Of a stretch of DNA of 64,000 nt, positions 25,594-36,297 are shown piece after piece. Each line of letters opens with the position of its first letter. Position 1 is the stretch's first letter. The notes under the pieces are model-generated. The model saw only the letters and a program-made list of their open reading frames with translations, was not told where the DNA came from and did no database searches. A program made the position numbers and the translations under genes. The DNA is from Rhizobium leguminosarum (lineage in GTDB: Bacteria > Pseudomonadota > Alphaproteobacteria > Rhizobiales > Rhizobiaceae), in NCBI RefSeq assembly GCF_002953715.1, contig NZ_CP025012.1, forward strand, positions 496,001 through 560,000. The letters are read 5' to 3'.

Positions 25594-25962
25594 TCAGAAC
25601 AGTCGGGGAGGCGGCGGCTGCGGTGTCGGCTTGTCGTCATCGAGGGCGCGGGCAAGCGCCGGGGCGGGATAGCCGAAGATGGACTTTCCGCCGCCCATGA
25701 CCGTCACCGCCGGTGGCAACAGAAGACAGGCGGCGCAAAGCGGCATATGCGCGGAATTACCGGTGGCGCACGGGTCTTTCAACGGATCGGCCTTATCAGC
25801 CGCCCCAGGCATATTCATGCCTGATATCTCATGGTGCATGCTGCCGGTTTCGACAGCGACGGGCGTATTCATCGACGCGCATGTCGGACAGCCTGCCCAT
25901 GCGGACATGGCGCTGTAGACCAGCCAGCCGAGCAACATCGTGATGAGAGCGAGCGTGCGCAT
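25594..25962 (-). CDS. Small Cys/Met/His-rich secreted protein (DUF2946-like)
   Basis: 122 residues; signal peptide of about 23 residues, then CPTCASMN, a SMHHEISGMNMPG stretch and HMPLCAACLLLPP, followed by a proline-rich end. The LCAACL motif and size resemble DUF2946-type proteins. The clustered Cys, Met and His residues suggest metal (copper) binding outside the cytoplasm. 75 bp upstream of the DUF305 gene, same strand, so probably one transcript. Family assignment is tentative. Confidence 0.65.
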   Translation of the reverse strand: MRTLALITMLLGWLVYSAMSAWAGCPTCASMNTPVAVETGSMHHEISGMNMPGAADKADPLKDPCATGNSAHMPLCAACLLLPPAVTVMGGGKSIFGYPAPALARALDDDKPTPQPPPPRLF

Positions 25963-26019
25963 GCTGTTTTATAGGCGAAGGCCGGATAGAAGCCAAGCCG
26001 AACGACGGTCACATCCTGA

Positions 26020-26814
26020 TCACCAGGCGGCAATGACCTTGTGCTCGATCCTATAATCCTTGCTCTCTTCGCCGAGCGGCGCCACCGGCCACGTCCAGGT
26101 AGCTTTTGCCGGCGGCGGCAAAACGCCATGCAGCAGGTCGGCCTCCTCATGCGTCCTCTCGTTGCGGTCGATGAGGGCATAGGCGATGTCGGTCACCAGG
26201 CAGCTGCGGCAGGAGAGCCCGGAAAGCCCGGTCAGATGTGCCGCGATCAACCTTTCCACCGTGTCTTCGGGCATTCGCCCGGCGTCAGCTTCATGGCGCC
26301 GTTTCACACCGCGACCGATCTGTGACAAGAGGTTGGCGGAAACCACCAGATCGAGATAGGGCACAGAACGCAGGAAGCCGAGCGGTTCGGGCTCGCGGCC
26401 GGCGGCGAGATCGTCGTAGCCGGAGAGATCGCGCTCGATCAGCCGGACATTGCGATAGCCTTTGGCCGACAGCCACAGGCGCACCGAGGCGAGATGAACG
26501 AGATCGACCAGAACGACGGTGTCGAAATCTCGCGCCAGCGCCCCGATCGGCACATCGCGCAACAGGCCGGAACCGAGCACGACGGCGGTCCGCTTCTGCC
26601 TGAGATCGGCGGCCGCGGCCAGGATCGCCTTCCGGCTCATCTCCTCATGTTCGGCCCAATCCCCGGCGCAGCGCCTGGCCCGCGACCAGAGATTGACGGA
26701 ATAGCGGATGAACTTTCGATGCGGCTTGCCGGTCAGCGGCAAGGTCGCGGCATAGAGAAGCGCCTCGGTGATCATGAGCATATCCGCATTTCTGATGGCT
26801 GCCTCTTCGTTCAA
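26020..26814 (-). CDS. Conserved hypothetical protein with a Rossmann-like core
   Basis: 264 residues, soluble. The middle part reads like a nucleotide- or SAM-binding Rossmann fold: AVVLGSGLLRDVPI (about 77-90), an acidic end of the next strand (VVLVDLVHLASVRLW) and DLVVSANLLSQIG further on, which resembles methyltransferase motifs I to IV. No catalytic family can be named. A CRSC pair lies near residue 202. A RIME-like element separates it from divergent hisS. Confidence 0.65.
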   Translation of the reverse strand: MNEEAAIRNADMLMITEALLYAATLPLTGKPHRKFIRYSVNLWSRARRCAGDWAEHEEMSRKAILAAAADLRQKRTAVVLGSGLLRDVPIGALARDFDTVVLVDLVHLASVRLWLSAKGYRNVRLIERDLSGYDDLAAGREPEPLGFLRSVPYLDLVVSANLLSQIGRGVKRRHEADAGRMPEDTVERLIAAHLTGLSGLSCRSCLVTDIAYALIDRNERTHEEADLLHGVLPPPAKATWTWPVAPLGEESKDYRIEHKVIAAW

Positions 26815-26825
26815 TCGATTCCGGT

Positions 26826-26927
26826 CTAAAGCAATTCCAGCAAAAGTGCGCAGCGGTTTTGCGTCCGGAATTCCGTGAAAACAGAGAGATAGAGCATTTC
26901 CGTGACCCGGAGAAAAACGGAAATGCT
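26826..26927 (+). repeat. RIME-like element between the hypothetical gene and hisS
   Basis: Starts CTAAAGCAATTCCAGC, with imperfect partner GGAATTCC (26867-26874) around AAAGTGCGCAGCGGTTTT. A second palindrome has arms AGCATTTCCGT (26893-26903) and ACGGAAATGCT (26917-26927). The first half matches the elements at 13619, 53181 and 54329. It lies 87 bp upstream of hisS in the divergent promoter region. Confidence 0.78.
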
Positions 26928-27013
26928 TTTGAGATCAAGACCCTTCGCCCTTGCCGCTCCCCGCCCAATCCGCTAGGAAACCGCCACTGTCACAGTCAGC
27001 GGAATTCCCGGAA

Positions 27014-28537
27014 ATGAACGACAAGCAGAAGAAACCGCAAAAGCTCAAGGCCCGCCTGCCGCGCGGCTTCGTCGACCGGACGGCCGGCGATATCCGCGCC
27101 GTCAACGAGATGACGGCAAAGATCCGGGAAGTCTATGAGCATTATGGTTTCGATCCGCTCGAAACGCCGCTGTTCGAATATACCGATGCGCTCGGCAAGT
27201 TCCTGCCTGACAGCGACCGGCCGAACGAGGGCGTCTTCTCGCTGCAGGACGACGACGAGCAGTGGATGTCGCTGCGCTACGACCTGACGGCGCCGCTCGC
27301 CCGTCATGTCGCCGAGAATTTCAACGAGATCCAGCTGCCCTATCGCACCTATCGCGCCGGTTACGTCTTCCGCAACGAGAAGCCGGGCCCCGGCCGCTTC
27401 CGCCAGTTCATGCAGTTCGATGCCGATACCGTCGGTGCGCCGGGCGTGCAGGCCGATGCCGAAATGTGCATGATGATGGCCGATACGCTGGAAGCCCTCG
27501 GCATCAAGCGCGGCGACTATGTCATCCGCGTCAACAACCGCAAGGTCCTTGACGGCGTGCTCGAGGCAATCGGTCTCGGCGGCGACGACAAGGCCGGCCA
27601 GCGGCTGAACGTGCTGCGCGCCATCGACAAGCTCGACAAGTTCGGCCCGGAGGGCGTGGCATTGCTGCTCGGCTCCGGCCGCAAGGATGAATCCGGCGAC
27701 TTCACCAAGGGCGCCGGGCTTAACCAGGAGCAGATCGACAAGGTGCTATTCTTCGTCGGCATCAAGGATTATGCCGAAAGCGCTCAACGCCTCGCCGAGC
27801 TGGTTGCGGGAACCTCCAGGGGTGGCGAGGGCGTCGAGGAGCTGAATTTCATCGCAGCACTCGTCACCAGCGCCGGCTATGGCCCTGACCGCATCAAGAT
27901 CGATCCCTCCGTTGTCCGTGGTCTCGAATATTATACCGGGCCGGTCTATGAGGCCGAACTCACCTTTGACGTCACCAATGAAAAGGGCGAAAAAGTCGTC
28001 TTCGGTTCGGTCGGCGGCGGCGGTCGGTATGATGGCCTCGTCTCCCGCTTCATGGGCCAGCCGGTTCCGGCAACGGGCTTTTCGATCGGCGTCTCCAGGC
28101 TGATGGCGGCGCTGAAGAACCTCGGCAAGCTCGGCGCGAGTGAGGTCATCGAGCCGGTGCTGGTGACCGTCATGGACGGCGATGTCGAGGCGATGGGCCG
28201 TTATCAAAGGATGACCCAGGAGCTGCGTGCCGCCGGCATCCGCGCCGAAATGTTCCAGGGCAATTGGAAGAAGTTCGGCAACCAGCTGAAATATGCCGAT
28301 CGCCGCGGCTGCCCCGTCGCCATCATCCAGGGCGGCGACGAGCGCGCCGAAGGCGTCGTGCAGATCAAGGATCTGATCGAAGGCAAGCGGCTCTCCGGCG
28401 AGATCGAAGACAATGCCAGCTGGCGCGAAGCGCGCGTGGCGCAGGAGACTGCGCCGGAAGCCGACCTCGTCGCCAAGGTGAAGGAAATCCTTGCCGCGCA
28501 GGCCGAGGATCGGAAAAGGGCAGGCGGCAATGTCTGA
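27014..28537 (+). CDS. hisS: Histidyl-tRNA synthetase
   Basis: 507 residues; class II aminoacyl-tRNA synthetase that charges tRNA-His. Motif 2 is around [20 protein letters not shown] (near 113-132), the histidine-A motif is [12 protein letters not shown], and motif 3 is GFSIGVSRL. The anticodon-binding domain follows. Start at ATG 27014, with AATTCCCGGAA just ahead. First gene of hisS-hisZ-hisG; hisZ follows after 42 bp. Confidence 0.95.
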   Translation: MNDKQKKPQKLKARLPRGFVDRTAGDIRAVNEMTAKIREVYEHYGFDPLETPLFEYTDALGKFLPDSDRPNEGVFSLQDDDEQWMSLRYDLTAPLARHVAENFNEIQLPYRTYRAGYVFRNEKPGPGRFRQFMQFDADTVGAPGVQADAEMCMMMADTLEALGIKRGDYVIRVNNRKVLDGVLEAIGLGGDDKAGQRLNVLRAIDKLDKFGPEGVALLLGSGRKDESGDFTKGAGLNQEQIDKVLFFVGIKDYAESAQRLAELVAGTSRGGEGVEELNFIAALVTSAGYGPDRIKIDPSVVRGLEYYTGPVYEAELTFDVTNEKGEKVVFGSVGGGGRYDGLVSRFMGQPVPATGFSIGVSRLMAALKNLGKLGASEVIEPVLVTVMDGDVEAMGRYQRMTQELRAAGIRAEMFQGNWKKFGNQLKYADRRGCPVAIIQGGDERAEGVVQIKDLIEGKRLSGEIEDNASWREARVAQETAPEADLVAKVKEILAAQAEDRKRAGGNV

Positions 28538-28579
28538 GGCATTTCCGATACGCTCTTTGCCTATCGTTCGGAGGCCCGA

Positions 28580-29701
28580 ATGCCTCTGATCAACCTCCCC
28601 GAATTTGCCAACGACCTGCTTGCCGAATTCGACGCGCGCAACGCCGAGCGCATCGATACGCCTGTCATTCAGCCGGCCGAACCTTTCCTGGATATCGCCG
28701 GCGAAGATCTGCGCCGCCGCATCTTTATGACGGAGAGCGAAACCGGCGCCAGCCTCTGCCTGCGTCCCGAATTCACCATCCCCGTCTGTCTGCGCCACAT
28801 CGAGACGGCGACCGGCACGCCGAAGCGTTATGCCTATCTCGGCGAGGTTTTCCGCCAGCGCCGCGACGGCGCCAACGAATTCTATCAGGCAGGCATCGAG
28901 GATCTCGGCGATATCGACCTGTCGAATGCCGACGCCCGCGCCATCGGCGATGCCACCGGCATTCTCGCCCGCCTGCTGCCGGGCCGGCGCTTAGCCGTGA
29001 CATTGGGCGACCAGGCGGTGTTCGAGGCTGTCGTCCAGGCGCTCGGCCTGCCGCTCGGCTGGCAGAAGCGCCTGATCCACGCCTTCGGCAATATGACGCA
29101 GCTGGAAGCACTGCTTGCCAGCCTCGTCAGCCCGCAATTCGTCACCGGGCTGGACGACGATATTGCCAGGCTTGTCGCATCGGGCGACGAGCAGGCGCTG
29201 GTCGCCCATCTCGAGCGGGAGATGCAGAAGACCGGCTATTCGACGAATGCCGGCCGCTCGGCCCTGGAGATCGCCCGAAGGCTCAAGGAAAAGCTCATCC
29301 TGTCCGAAACGCGCCTCGACGATGCGGCCTTCCATGTGCTGGAAGAGTTCCTGTCGCTCGACGTGCCGCTTATCAATGCGTCCGCGGCCCTTTCCGGTTT
29401 CGCCGATGCTGCCGGCCTGAAACTCGGCAACGCGCTTGCCCGCTTCAATGGCCGCGTTGCAGCACTTTCCAATGCCGGCGTCGATCTTTCCTGCCTCGAC
29501 TACCGCGCCGCCTTTGGGCGGCCGCTCGATTATTACACCGGCCTCGTCTTCGAGGTGACGGTGGAAGGCTCGACCGCGGTGCTCGCCGGCGGCGGCCGCT
29601 TCGACCGGCTCCTGACCTTCCTCGGTGCGACGGACCGCATCCCGGCCGTCGGCTTCTCCTTCTGGCTCGACCGCATCGAAACCGAAAGGGTAGCCGCATG
29701 A
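28580..29701 (+). CDS. hisZ: ATP phosphoribosyltransferase regulatory subunit HisZ
   Basis: 373 residues; catalytically inactive HisRS-like protein that forms the hetero-octamer with short HisG and carries the histidine feedback site. HisRS-fold features remain ([57 protein letters not shown]), while the anticodon-binding domain is missing. Overlaps hisG by 4 bp (ATGA), so subunit synthesis is coupled. Lies directly after its paralogue hisS. Confidence 0.94.
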   Translation: MPLINLPEFANDLLAEFDARNAERIDTPVIQPAEPFLDIAGEDLRRRIFMTESETGASLCLRPEFTIPVCLRHIETATGTPKRYAYLGEVFRQRRDGANEFYQAGIEDLGDIDLSNADARAIGDATGILARLLPGRRLAVTLGDQAVFEAVVQALGLPLGWQKRLIHAFGNMTQLEALLASLVSPQFVTGLDDDIARLVASGDEQALVAHLEREMQKTGYSTNAGRSALEIARRLKEKLILSETRLDDAAFHVLEEFLSLDVPLINASAALSGFADAAGLKLGNALARFNGRVAALSNAGVDLSCLDYRAAFGRPLDYYTGLVFEVTVEGSTAVLAGGGRFDRLLTFLGATDRIPAVGFSFWLDRIETERVAA

Positions 29702-30393
29702 CCATCACCATCGCGCTTCCCTCCAAGGGCCGGATGAAGGAGGACGCTTCGGCGATCTTCGAACGTGCCGGCATGACGATCTCGGCTGTTGGTAACGATC
29801 GCTCCTATCGCGGCCGCGTCGAAGGCTGGGATGATGTGGAAGTTGCCTTCCTTTCGGCTTCCGAAATCTCCCGTGAAATCGGCAACGGCACCGTCGATTT
29901 CGGTGTCACCGGCGAAGATCTGATGCGGGAAGGTTTTGCCGAAGTCGACAAGCGCGTCGAATTCTGCGCCCGCCTCGGCTTCGGCCATGCCGATGTCGTC
30001 GTTGCCGTGCCGGAGATCTGGCTCGATGTCGACACCATGGCTGATCTCGTCGATGTCGCCGCTGATTTCCGCGCCCGCCACTCCAGGCGCCTTGCCATCG
30101 CCACCAAATACTGGCGGCTGACCCAGCAGTTCTTTTCGAGCCAGCACGGCATCCAGCTTTATCGCATCGTCGAAAGCCTGGGCGCCACCGAGGGCGCTCC
30201 CGCGTCCGGCTCGGCCGATATCATCGTCGATATCACCTCCACCGGCTCGACGCTGCGCGCCAACCATCTGAAGGTGCTCCAGGACGGCGTCATCCTGCAT
30301 TCTCAGGCCTGCCTCGTGCGCGCCCGCAAGGAAAGCCATGCCGGCGAACCCGCTGTGCAGGCCATCATCGAGGCGGTGCGCGCCGCCCTCTGA
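29698..30393 (+). CDS. hisG: ATP phosphoribosyltransferase, short form HisG
   Basis: 231 residues; first step of histidine synthesis (PRPP + ATP to phosphoribosyl-ATP). Short form lacking the C-terminal regulatory domain, so it depends on HisZ. Motifs: ALPSKGRM at the start, DFGVTGEDL, and the PRPP-binding [14 protein letters not shown]. Coupled to hisZ by overlap and followed by a strong terminator. Confidence 0.95.
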   Translation: MTITIALPSKGRMKEDASAIFERAGMTISAVGNDRSYRGRVEGWDDVEVAFLSASEISREIGNGTVDFGVTGEDLMREGFAEVDKRVEFCARLGFGHADVVVAVPEIWLDVDTMADLVDVAADFRARHSRRLAIATKYWRLTQQFFSSQHGIQLYRIVESLGATEGAPASGSADIIVDITSTGSTLRANHLKVLQDGVILHSQACLVRARKESHAGEPAVQAIIEAVRAAL

Positions 30394-30416
30394 TATCCCG
30401 GCCGCCAAGGCATAAG

Positions 30417-30447
30417 AAAACCCGCCGTCGGATGACGGCGGGTTTTT
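30417..30447 (+). terminator. Terminator after hisG, probably bidirectional
   Basis: AAAACCCGCCGTC (30417-30429) / GACGGCGGGTTTTT (30434-30447) with a 4-nt loop. It lies between convergent hisG and doxX, and its A-run on the left would serve the minus-strand gene as well. Confidence 0.88.
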
Positions 30448-30474
30448 CTGTTTCTGGGAGGATGTCTGCTGGTG

Positions 30475-30891
30475 TCAGGCAGTTGCGTAAGCGCCGCGGC
30501 GGGCGTCGAGCGAGTAGGCGCCGGCACCGACGGTGGCGAGCAGTATGTACGCGCCGGCCAGCGTGATATTCTTCATGACCATGATCTGGTTGAGAATGTT
30601 CACGAGTTCCGTGCCACTCGCGTAGGGCAGGTGGAAGGCAATGCCCGTGAAGACACAGAAGGCGGCGAGCAGCCAGCCGGCAATGCGGACCTGGAAGCCT
30701 GTGAGAACCGCAAGGCCGGCCAGCAGTTCGAAAAGACCTGCGACATAGGCCAGCAGGGTTGCTGCCGGCAGGCCGGCACCGGCGATCATGCCCGCAGTAC
30801 CGGCAGGATCGGTGAGCTTCATGAAGCCGGAAAGGATGAACATGAAAGACAGAAGAATACGGGCAATCAGGATGATGACGTTGTTCGACAT
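30475..30891 (-). CDS. DoxX-family membrane protein
   Basis: 138 residues with four predicted membrane helices (about 5-25, 42-62, 70-90, 105-125). DoxX hallmarks are ILLSFMFILSGFMKL at the N-terminus and the GLFELLAGLAVLTG segment. DoxX-like proteins of this size are linked to redox or thiol stress, but the precise role here is unknown. Convergent with hisG. Confidence 0.85.
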   Translation of the reverse strand: MSNNVIILIARILLSFMFILSGFMKLTDPAGTAGMIAGAGLPAATLLAYVAGLFELLAGLAVLTGFQVRIAGWLLAAFCVFTGIAFHLPYASGTELVNILNQIMVMKNITLAGAYILLATVGAGAYSLDARRGAYATA

Positions 30892-31035
30892 GGACGTTGT
30901 CTCCGTTTCAAGGACTTAGGAGATCTTGGTGCCCCGGCACCGGTTCGACCTCGGATGCCTCTATGTCGCTCTTTTCTTGCGTTGTGGAAAGATAAACGAA
31001 AGGGGACACTTCGTTCACTAATATGGAACGATCTC

Positions 31036-31139
31036 CAAAGCGCGTCGCCTTCGACCGGATTCATGCGACGCGGTTGGATCTTTTGTTGTCATGCATGTCG
31101 TTGTCCCAAAACCGCTGCGCACTTTTGGGCGACATGCAT
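31036..31139 (-). repeat. RIME-type element, inverted copy
   Basis: Palindrome with arms GCGTCGC (31042-31048) / GCGACGC (31065-31071), then palindrome ATGCATGTCG (31091-31100) / CGACATGCAT (31130-31139). Read on the minus strand the order and sequence follow the elements at 1452-1556 and 54708-54812. It lies in the promoter region of the glutathione transferase gene. Confidence 0.75.
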
Positions 31140-31206
31140 TGGCCGTCCCCCGCTTGCCTTTGTGAAGCCTCGTCTCCTATGGTCGGCTGATAACATGGAG
31201 AATCCG

Positions 31207-31917
31207 ATGGCAGATCTTTCCGCATTTCCGATCACGACGCGCTGGCCGGCTAGAAATTCCGATATCATCCAGCTCTATTCCCTGCAAACGCCGAATGGGG
31301 TGAAAGTCTCCGTCGCCCTCGAAGAGCTCGCTCTCGCCTATGAGCCGCATTATATTTCCTTCGCCGCCAACGAGCAGAAATCGCCGGAATTCGAATCTCT
31401 CAATCCGAACGGCCGCATTCCGGCGATCATCGATCCGAACGGTCCGGACGGGAAGCCGATCGGCCTTTTCGAATCCGGCGCCATCCTGCTCTATCTCGCC
31501 GAAAAAACCGGCAAGCTCATCCCTGCCGATGCCGCCGGCCGCTACGAAACCATCCAATGGGTGTTTTTCCAGATGGCGGGTATCGGCCCGATGTTCGGCC
31601 AGTTCGGGCATTTCCACAAATTCGCCGCCGACAAGGTCGCCAACAACACCTACCCGGTGGAACGTTATCGCGATGAATCCAAACGGCTGCTCGGCGTGCT
31701 CGATGACCGGCTGAAAGGTCGTCAGTGGATCATGGGCGATCAATACACGATCGCCGACATCACCACCTTCACCTGGGTTCGCGGCGCCGATATCTTTTAT
31801 GGCGGCCGCGAGGTACTCGAATATGCGAAATTCCCTGCCGTCTCGGATTGGCTGGAGCGCTGCATCGCCCGTCCGGCAAGTGCCAGGGGCCTCAACATAC
31901 CGGTCAAGCCGGAGTAA
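31207..31917 (+). CDS. Glutathione S-transferase (Nu/YghU-like)
   Basis: 236 residues. Thioredoxin-like N-terminal domain (about 18-100; NGRIPAIID and FESGAILLYLAE bind glutathione) and helical C-terminal domain (about 105-230; QWIMGDQYTIADI is the N-capping motif). The IQLYSLQTPNGVKVS opening is typical of the Ure2p/YfcG/YghU branch with disulfide-bond oxidoreductase activity. GGAG 9 nt upstream of ATG 31207 supports this start over ATG 31195. Confidence 0.88.
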   Translation: MADLSAFPITTRWPARNSDIIQLYSLQTPNGVKVSVALEELALAYEPHYISFAANEQKSPEFESLNPNGRIPAIIDPNGPDGKPIGLFESGAILLYLAEKTGKLIPADAAGRYETIQWVFFQMAGIGPMFGQFGHFHKFAADKVANNTYPVERYRDESKRLLGVLDDRLKGRQWIMGDQYTIADITTFTWVRGADIFYGGREVLEYAKFPAVSDWLERCIARPASARGLNIPVKPE

Positions 31918-31940
31918 CGGACGGATCGCTGGAAAGTAGA

Positions 31941-31966
31941 AAGGCCGCCCTCGAGGCGGCCTTTTA
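31941..31966 (+). terminator. Terminator after the glutathione transferase
   Basis: AAGGCCGCC (31941-31949) / GGCGGCCTT (31955-31963) followed by TT; flanking A and T runs suggest bidirectional action with the convergent hypothetical gene. Confidence 0.82.
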
Positions 31967-31980
31967 TCTTGATGTCCGGC

Positions 31981-32475
31981 TTATCGCCGGCTTGATATCT
32001 GCTTTGTGCCTTCCAGCTTGAAGCGCGGAAAGACGAAGACGCCGACCATGCTGCCGCTGTATTTCTGCTCAAGCCCGTTCGACTCGCCCATGCAGAACAG
32101 CGGCTGGCGAAAGCCGTTCGGCATGACGATCGTCGTCGAAAAACAGAAGGAGGAGCAGAGCGTCGCCGCCTGCTCAAACAGCTCCAATATGTGGCTGCGC
32201 TCCTTGGCGTCGTAGCAGCGGATCAGGCTTAAGAGCCCGCATTCCTGTGCGGCAAGGCCGTGCAGCATCGCGCTCCATTCGCCGAGACGGAGCATCCCGC
32301 TCGAAAAATCTCCAGTCCAAGCTTCGGAAACGGAAAACTGCGCCAACATCTCATGATTTTGATTGGCGTCATCAAACGAGCCGGGCGTCAAAGGTACGGC
32401 TGCATTGGCTCTGGCGATCTTAAACAAGGCGTTCCCCCGTTCGGATGCGGCTCCCGCCGCACGCTCGGCAAACAC
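31981..32475 (-). CDS. Hypothetical protein, possible PAS-like fold
   Basis: 164 residues, no signal peptide or membrane segment. The segment WTGDFSSGMLRLGEWSAMLHGL... resembles PAS-type sensory sequences with a following alpha-helix rich in Cys (ATLCSSFCFS), but this is weak. No neighbour gives functional context. Start at ATG 32475 is the longest; the first 30 residues are Ala-rich. Confidence 0.55.
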   Translation of the reverse strand: MFAERAAGAASERGNALFKIARANAAVPLTPGSFDDANQNHEMLAQFSVSEAWTGDFSSGMLRLGEWSAMLHGLAAQECGLLSLIRCYDAKERSHILELFEQAATLCSSFCFSTTIVMPNGFRQPLFCMGESNGLEQKYSGSMVGVFVFPRFKLEGTKQISSRR

Positions 32476-32985
32476 AAAGAAACAGGATCACGCGGCAGCG
32501 GGCATGATGCTCGCGCTTCATCTGGCGATGATTGCCACAGCTATCTGGCCTCCGTAACCGGAGCCCTTCGAAGCCGAACGTTCACGCATCGCCTTCCGCG
32601 CTCCGGCCTCGTCTATTGGCGAAAAATTATCGCCGGGCGCGCTTTAATTGCAGCGCGGATTTATAGGGGCTTTTGGACAAACGGCAACGGCTTTTTAAGG
32701 GGTATTCGGATCGGCTTCATTTCCGGGGGTGCCTGCATCTTCGACCTATTTCGCCAGAATTGGCATGGGAGGATCATCTTTGCGAGCTTTGCAAACGTTT
32801 TCACTCTGCGTCAGGTCGGAAATCGTGCCGCAACGCCGTGATCTCTCGCATGTCGGTGGGCTGAGAAAGAGGCAGGCAGCGTAAGCCTGGGGCAAGCTTC
32901 GCGCCCGGGGCCTGCAATAGGGAACTGGGCGCACGTGTCATCGGCTATACCAATCACGCCCGCCGCGCATCGAATCACATTGGCC
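32476..32985. other. About 500-bp stretch without a recognised gene, downstream of groEL
   Basis: Short frames here look like shadows. The part 32845-32930 has GC-rich self-complementary sequence (GCCTGGGGC ... GCCCGGGGC and neighbours), which could be structured RNA or terminator remnants, but no known RNA family was recognised. The left part holds the promoter side of the minus-strand hypothetical gene. Confidence 0.4.
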
Positions 32986-32987
32986 AA

Positions 32988-33016
32988 AAGAAAAGGGCGA
33001 CCCGAGAGCCGCCCTT
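32988..33016 (-). terminator. Terminator of groESL
   Basis: On the minus strand: AAGGGCG (33016-33010) / CGCCCTT (32999-32993), then TTCTTTT. It lies 46 bp past the groEL stop. Confidence 0.8.
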
Positions 33017-33061
33017 CCTGTTCCGGATGCCGGAATGGTAGTCAGTGATGGCTTTCGCCGA

Positions 33062-34747
<1,686 letters not shown>

Positions 34748-34777
34748 TCAGCCATTTCGGGAAAGCAGGTCGGCCGA

Positions 34778-35074
34778 TCAGCCGATGATGCCCATAATGT
34801 CGGCTTCCTTCATGATCAGAAGGTCTTCGCCGTCGATCTTGACTTCGGTGCCGGACCACTTGCCGAACAGGATGCGGTCGCCAGCCTTGACGTCGAGTGC
34901 GACAACCTTGCCGGACTCATCGCGCGCGCCGGAGCCGACGGCGACGATTTCGCCTTCCTGCGGCTTTTCCTTGGCGGTATCGGGAATGATGATGCCACCC
35001 TTGGTCTTGGCTTCGGACTCAACGCGGCGAACAACGACGCGGTCGTGAAGGGGGCGGAAGTTGGTGCTTGCCAT
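34778..35074 (-). CDS. groES: Co-chaperonin GroES (10 kDa)
   Basis: 98 residues; lid of the GroEL chamber. Begins [13 protein letters not shown], has the mobile loop region [20 protein letters not shown] and ends with [14 protein letters not shown], all typical. First gene of groESL. Its upstream region contains a CIRCE operator 58 bp from the start codon. Confidence 0.97.
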   Translation of the reverse strand: MASTNFRPLHDRVVVRRVESEAKTKGGIIIPDTAKEKPQEGEIVAVGSGARDESGKVVALDVKAGDRILFGKWSGTEVKIDGEDLLIMKEADIMGIIG

Positions 35075-35132
35075 TGTCTAATCCCTCGATCGAATGACAT
35101 TCGCGGACCGGAGTGGCCCACATGGATAGGTG

Positions 35133-35159
35133 TTAGCACTCCCTTGCGGTGAGTGCTAG
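35133..35159 (-). promoter_or_regulatory. CIRCE operator of groESL
   Basis: TTAGCACTC (35133-35141), 9-bp spacer, GAGTGCTAG (35151-35159); 17 of 18 arm positions fit the consensus TTAGCACTC-N9-GAGTGCTAA. Such elements are bound by the repressor HrcA, which is released on heat shock. hrcA is not in this window. Confidence 0.95.
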
Positions 35160-35434
35160 CGACGAGCATTTAGGGATGGCTCCGAAAGGAGTCAATGAGA
35201 GCAATCACGAATTTTTGCGCCGGAATTGTGAAGAGGCTGGAGAATAGTCCAAGATTGCGGCCGAAACCCGGCGCAGCCGAACTCGTCCGCCTCGGGATGG
35301 GATCGTCAAGCTTTGCCTATCCACTTCGATCGCCGGTCGAAATCTTCGCATTGGCCGGCAGCAAAGAAAATGCCTTGCCATCGCCTTGCGCCTTTGCAAT
35401 GTCACCGGTGGCTGAAGCAAATCGGGAAATCGGA

Positions 35435-36283
35435 ATGGCGAAGCGGATAGAAAACTTCTCGGAGATAACAAGTCACTATGATGTGGTGCTCTGTGATGTC
35501 TGGGGCGTCGTTCACAACGGCGTCGATCCGTTCCCGAAGGCGGCAGCCGCCCTTGAAGCGGCACGTGAGAGTGGCGTCGCCGTCGTCCTCATCACCAATT
35601 CGCCGCGCCTTTCCTGGCAGGTGATCGAGCAGTTGCGCCAGATCGGCGTTCCCGACAGCGCCTATGACAGGATCGTCACCTCTGGCGACGTCACGCGCGG
35701 GTTGATCGCCGAAGGGCCGAAGACCGTCTTTCTGCTCGGCCCCGAGCGCGACAAGGCGCTTCTCGAAGGCATTGGCGTCGAGCGCCGGCCGGCGGGCGAA
35801 GCGCAATCGCTGGTCTGCACCGGCTTTTTCGACGACGAGACCGAGAAGCCGGAGGATTACACCGACATGCTTCTCGATTTCAAAGCCCGCAACGTGCCGA
35901 TGATCTGCGCCAATCCCGACCTCGTCGTCGAGCGCGGCCATCGCATCATCCCCTGCGCCGGCGCCATGGCCGCCTATTACGAACAGCTTGGCGGCAAAAC
36001 CCGCATCGCCGGCAAGCCACACCGGCCGATCTACGAGGCGACGCTTTCGGCTGCCCGCGAGCTTCGCGGCGATTTCCCCGTCGAGCGCGTGCTGGCGATC
36101 GGCGACGGCATGCCGACCGATGTGCGCGGCGCCTTGAATTATGGCCTCGACCTTCTTTACATCAGCGGCGGTATCCACGCCAAGGAATACACCCTCAACG
36201 GCGAAACCGACGAGGCGATCCTGAACGCCTATCTCGAACGGGAAAAAGCCGCGCCGAAGTGGTGGATGCCACGCCTTGCATGA
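35435..36283 (+). CDS. HAD-superfamily class IIA phosphatase
   Basis: 282 residues from ATG 35435 (MAKRIENFSEI). Motif I DVWGVVHNG (near residue 20; the second Asp of the usual DxD is replaced by Trp-Gly, as in this TIGR01459-type group), motif II ITNSPR, and GDGMPTDVRGA as motif IV. The NagD-like cap sits in the middle. Probably a sugar or nucleotide phosphatase. The upstream open frame (from 35195) is not conserved. ribF follows within 14 bp. Confidence 0.82.
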   Translation: MAKRIENFSEITSHYDVVLCDVWGVVHNGVDPFPKAAAALEAARESGVAVVLITNSPRLSWQVIEQLRQIGVPDSAYDRIVTSGDVTRGLIAEGPKTVFLLGPERDKALLEGIGVERRPAGEAQSLVCTGFFDDETEKPEDYTDMLLDFKARNVPMICANPDLVVERGHRIIPCAGAMAAYYEQLGGKTRIAGKPHRPIYEATLSAARELRGDFPVERVLAIGDGMPTDVRGALNYGLDLLYISGGIHAKEYTLNGETDEAILNAYLEREKAAPKWWMPRLA

Positions 36284-36297
36284 AGAGAAGCCAGCCG

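Noticed and set aside
28264..30393. 709-codon ORF running into hisG
   Set aside because: The upstream part is the shifted frame of hisS and hisZ; the true HisG starts at 29698.
30472..31917. 481-residue ORF containing the glutathione transferase
   Set aside because: The first 245 residues are antisense to doxX and cross a RIME element; RBS and homology place the start at 31207.
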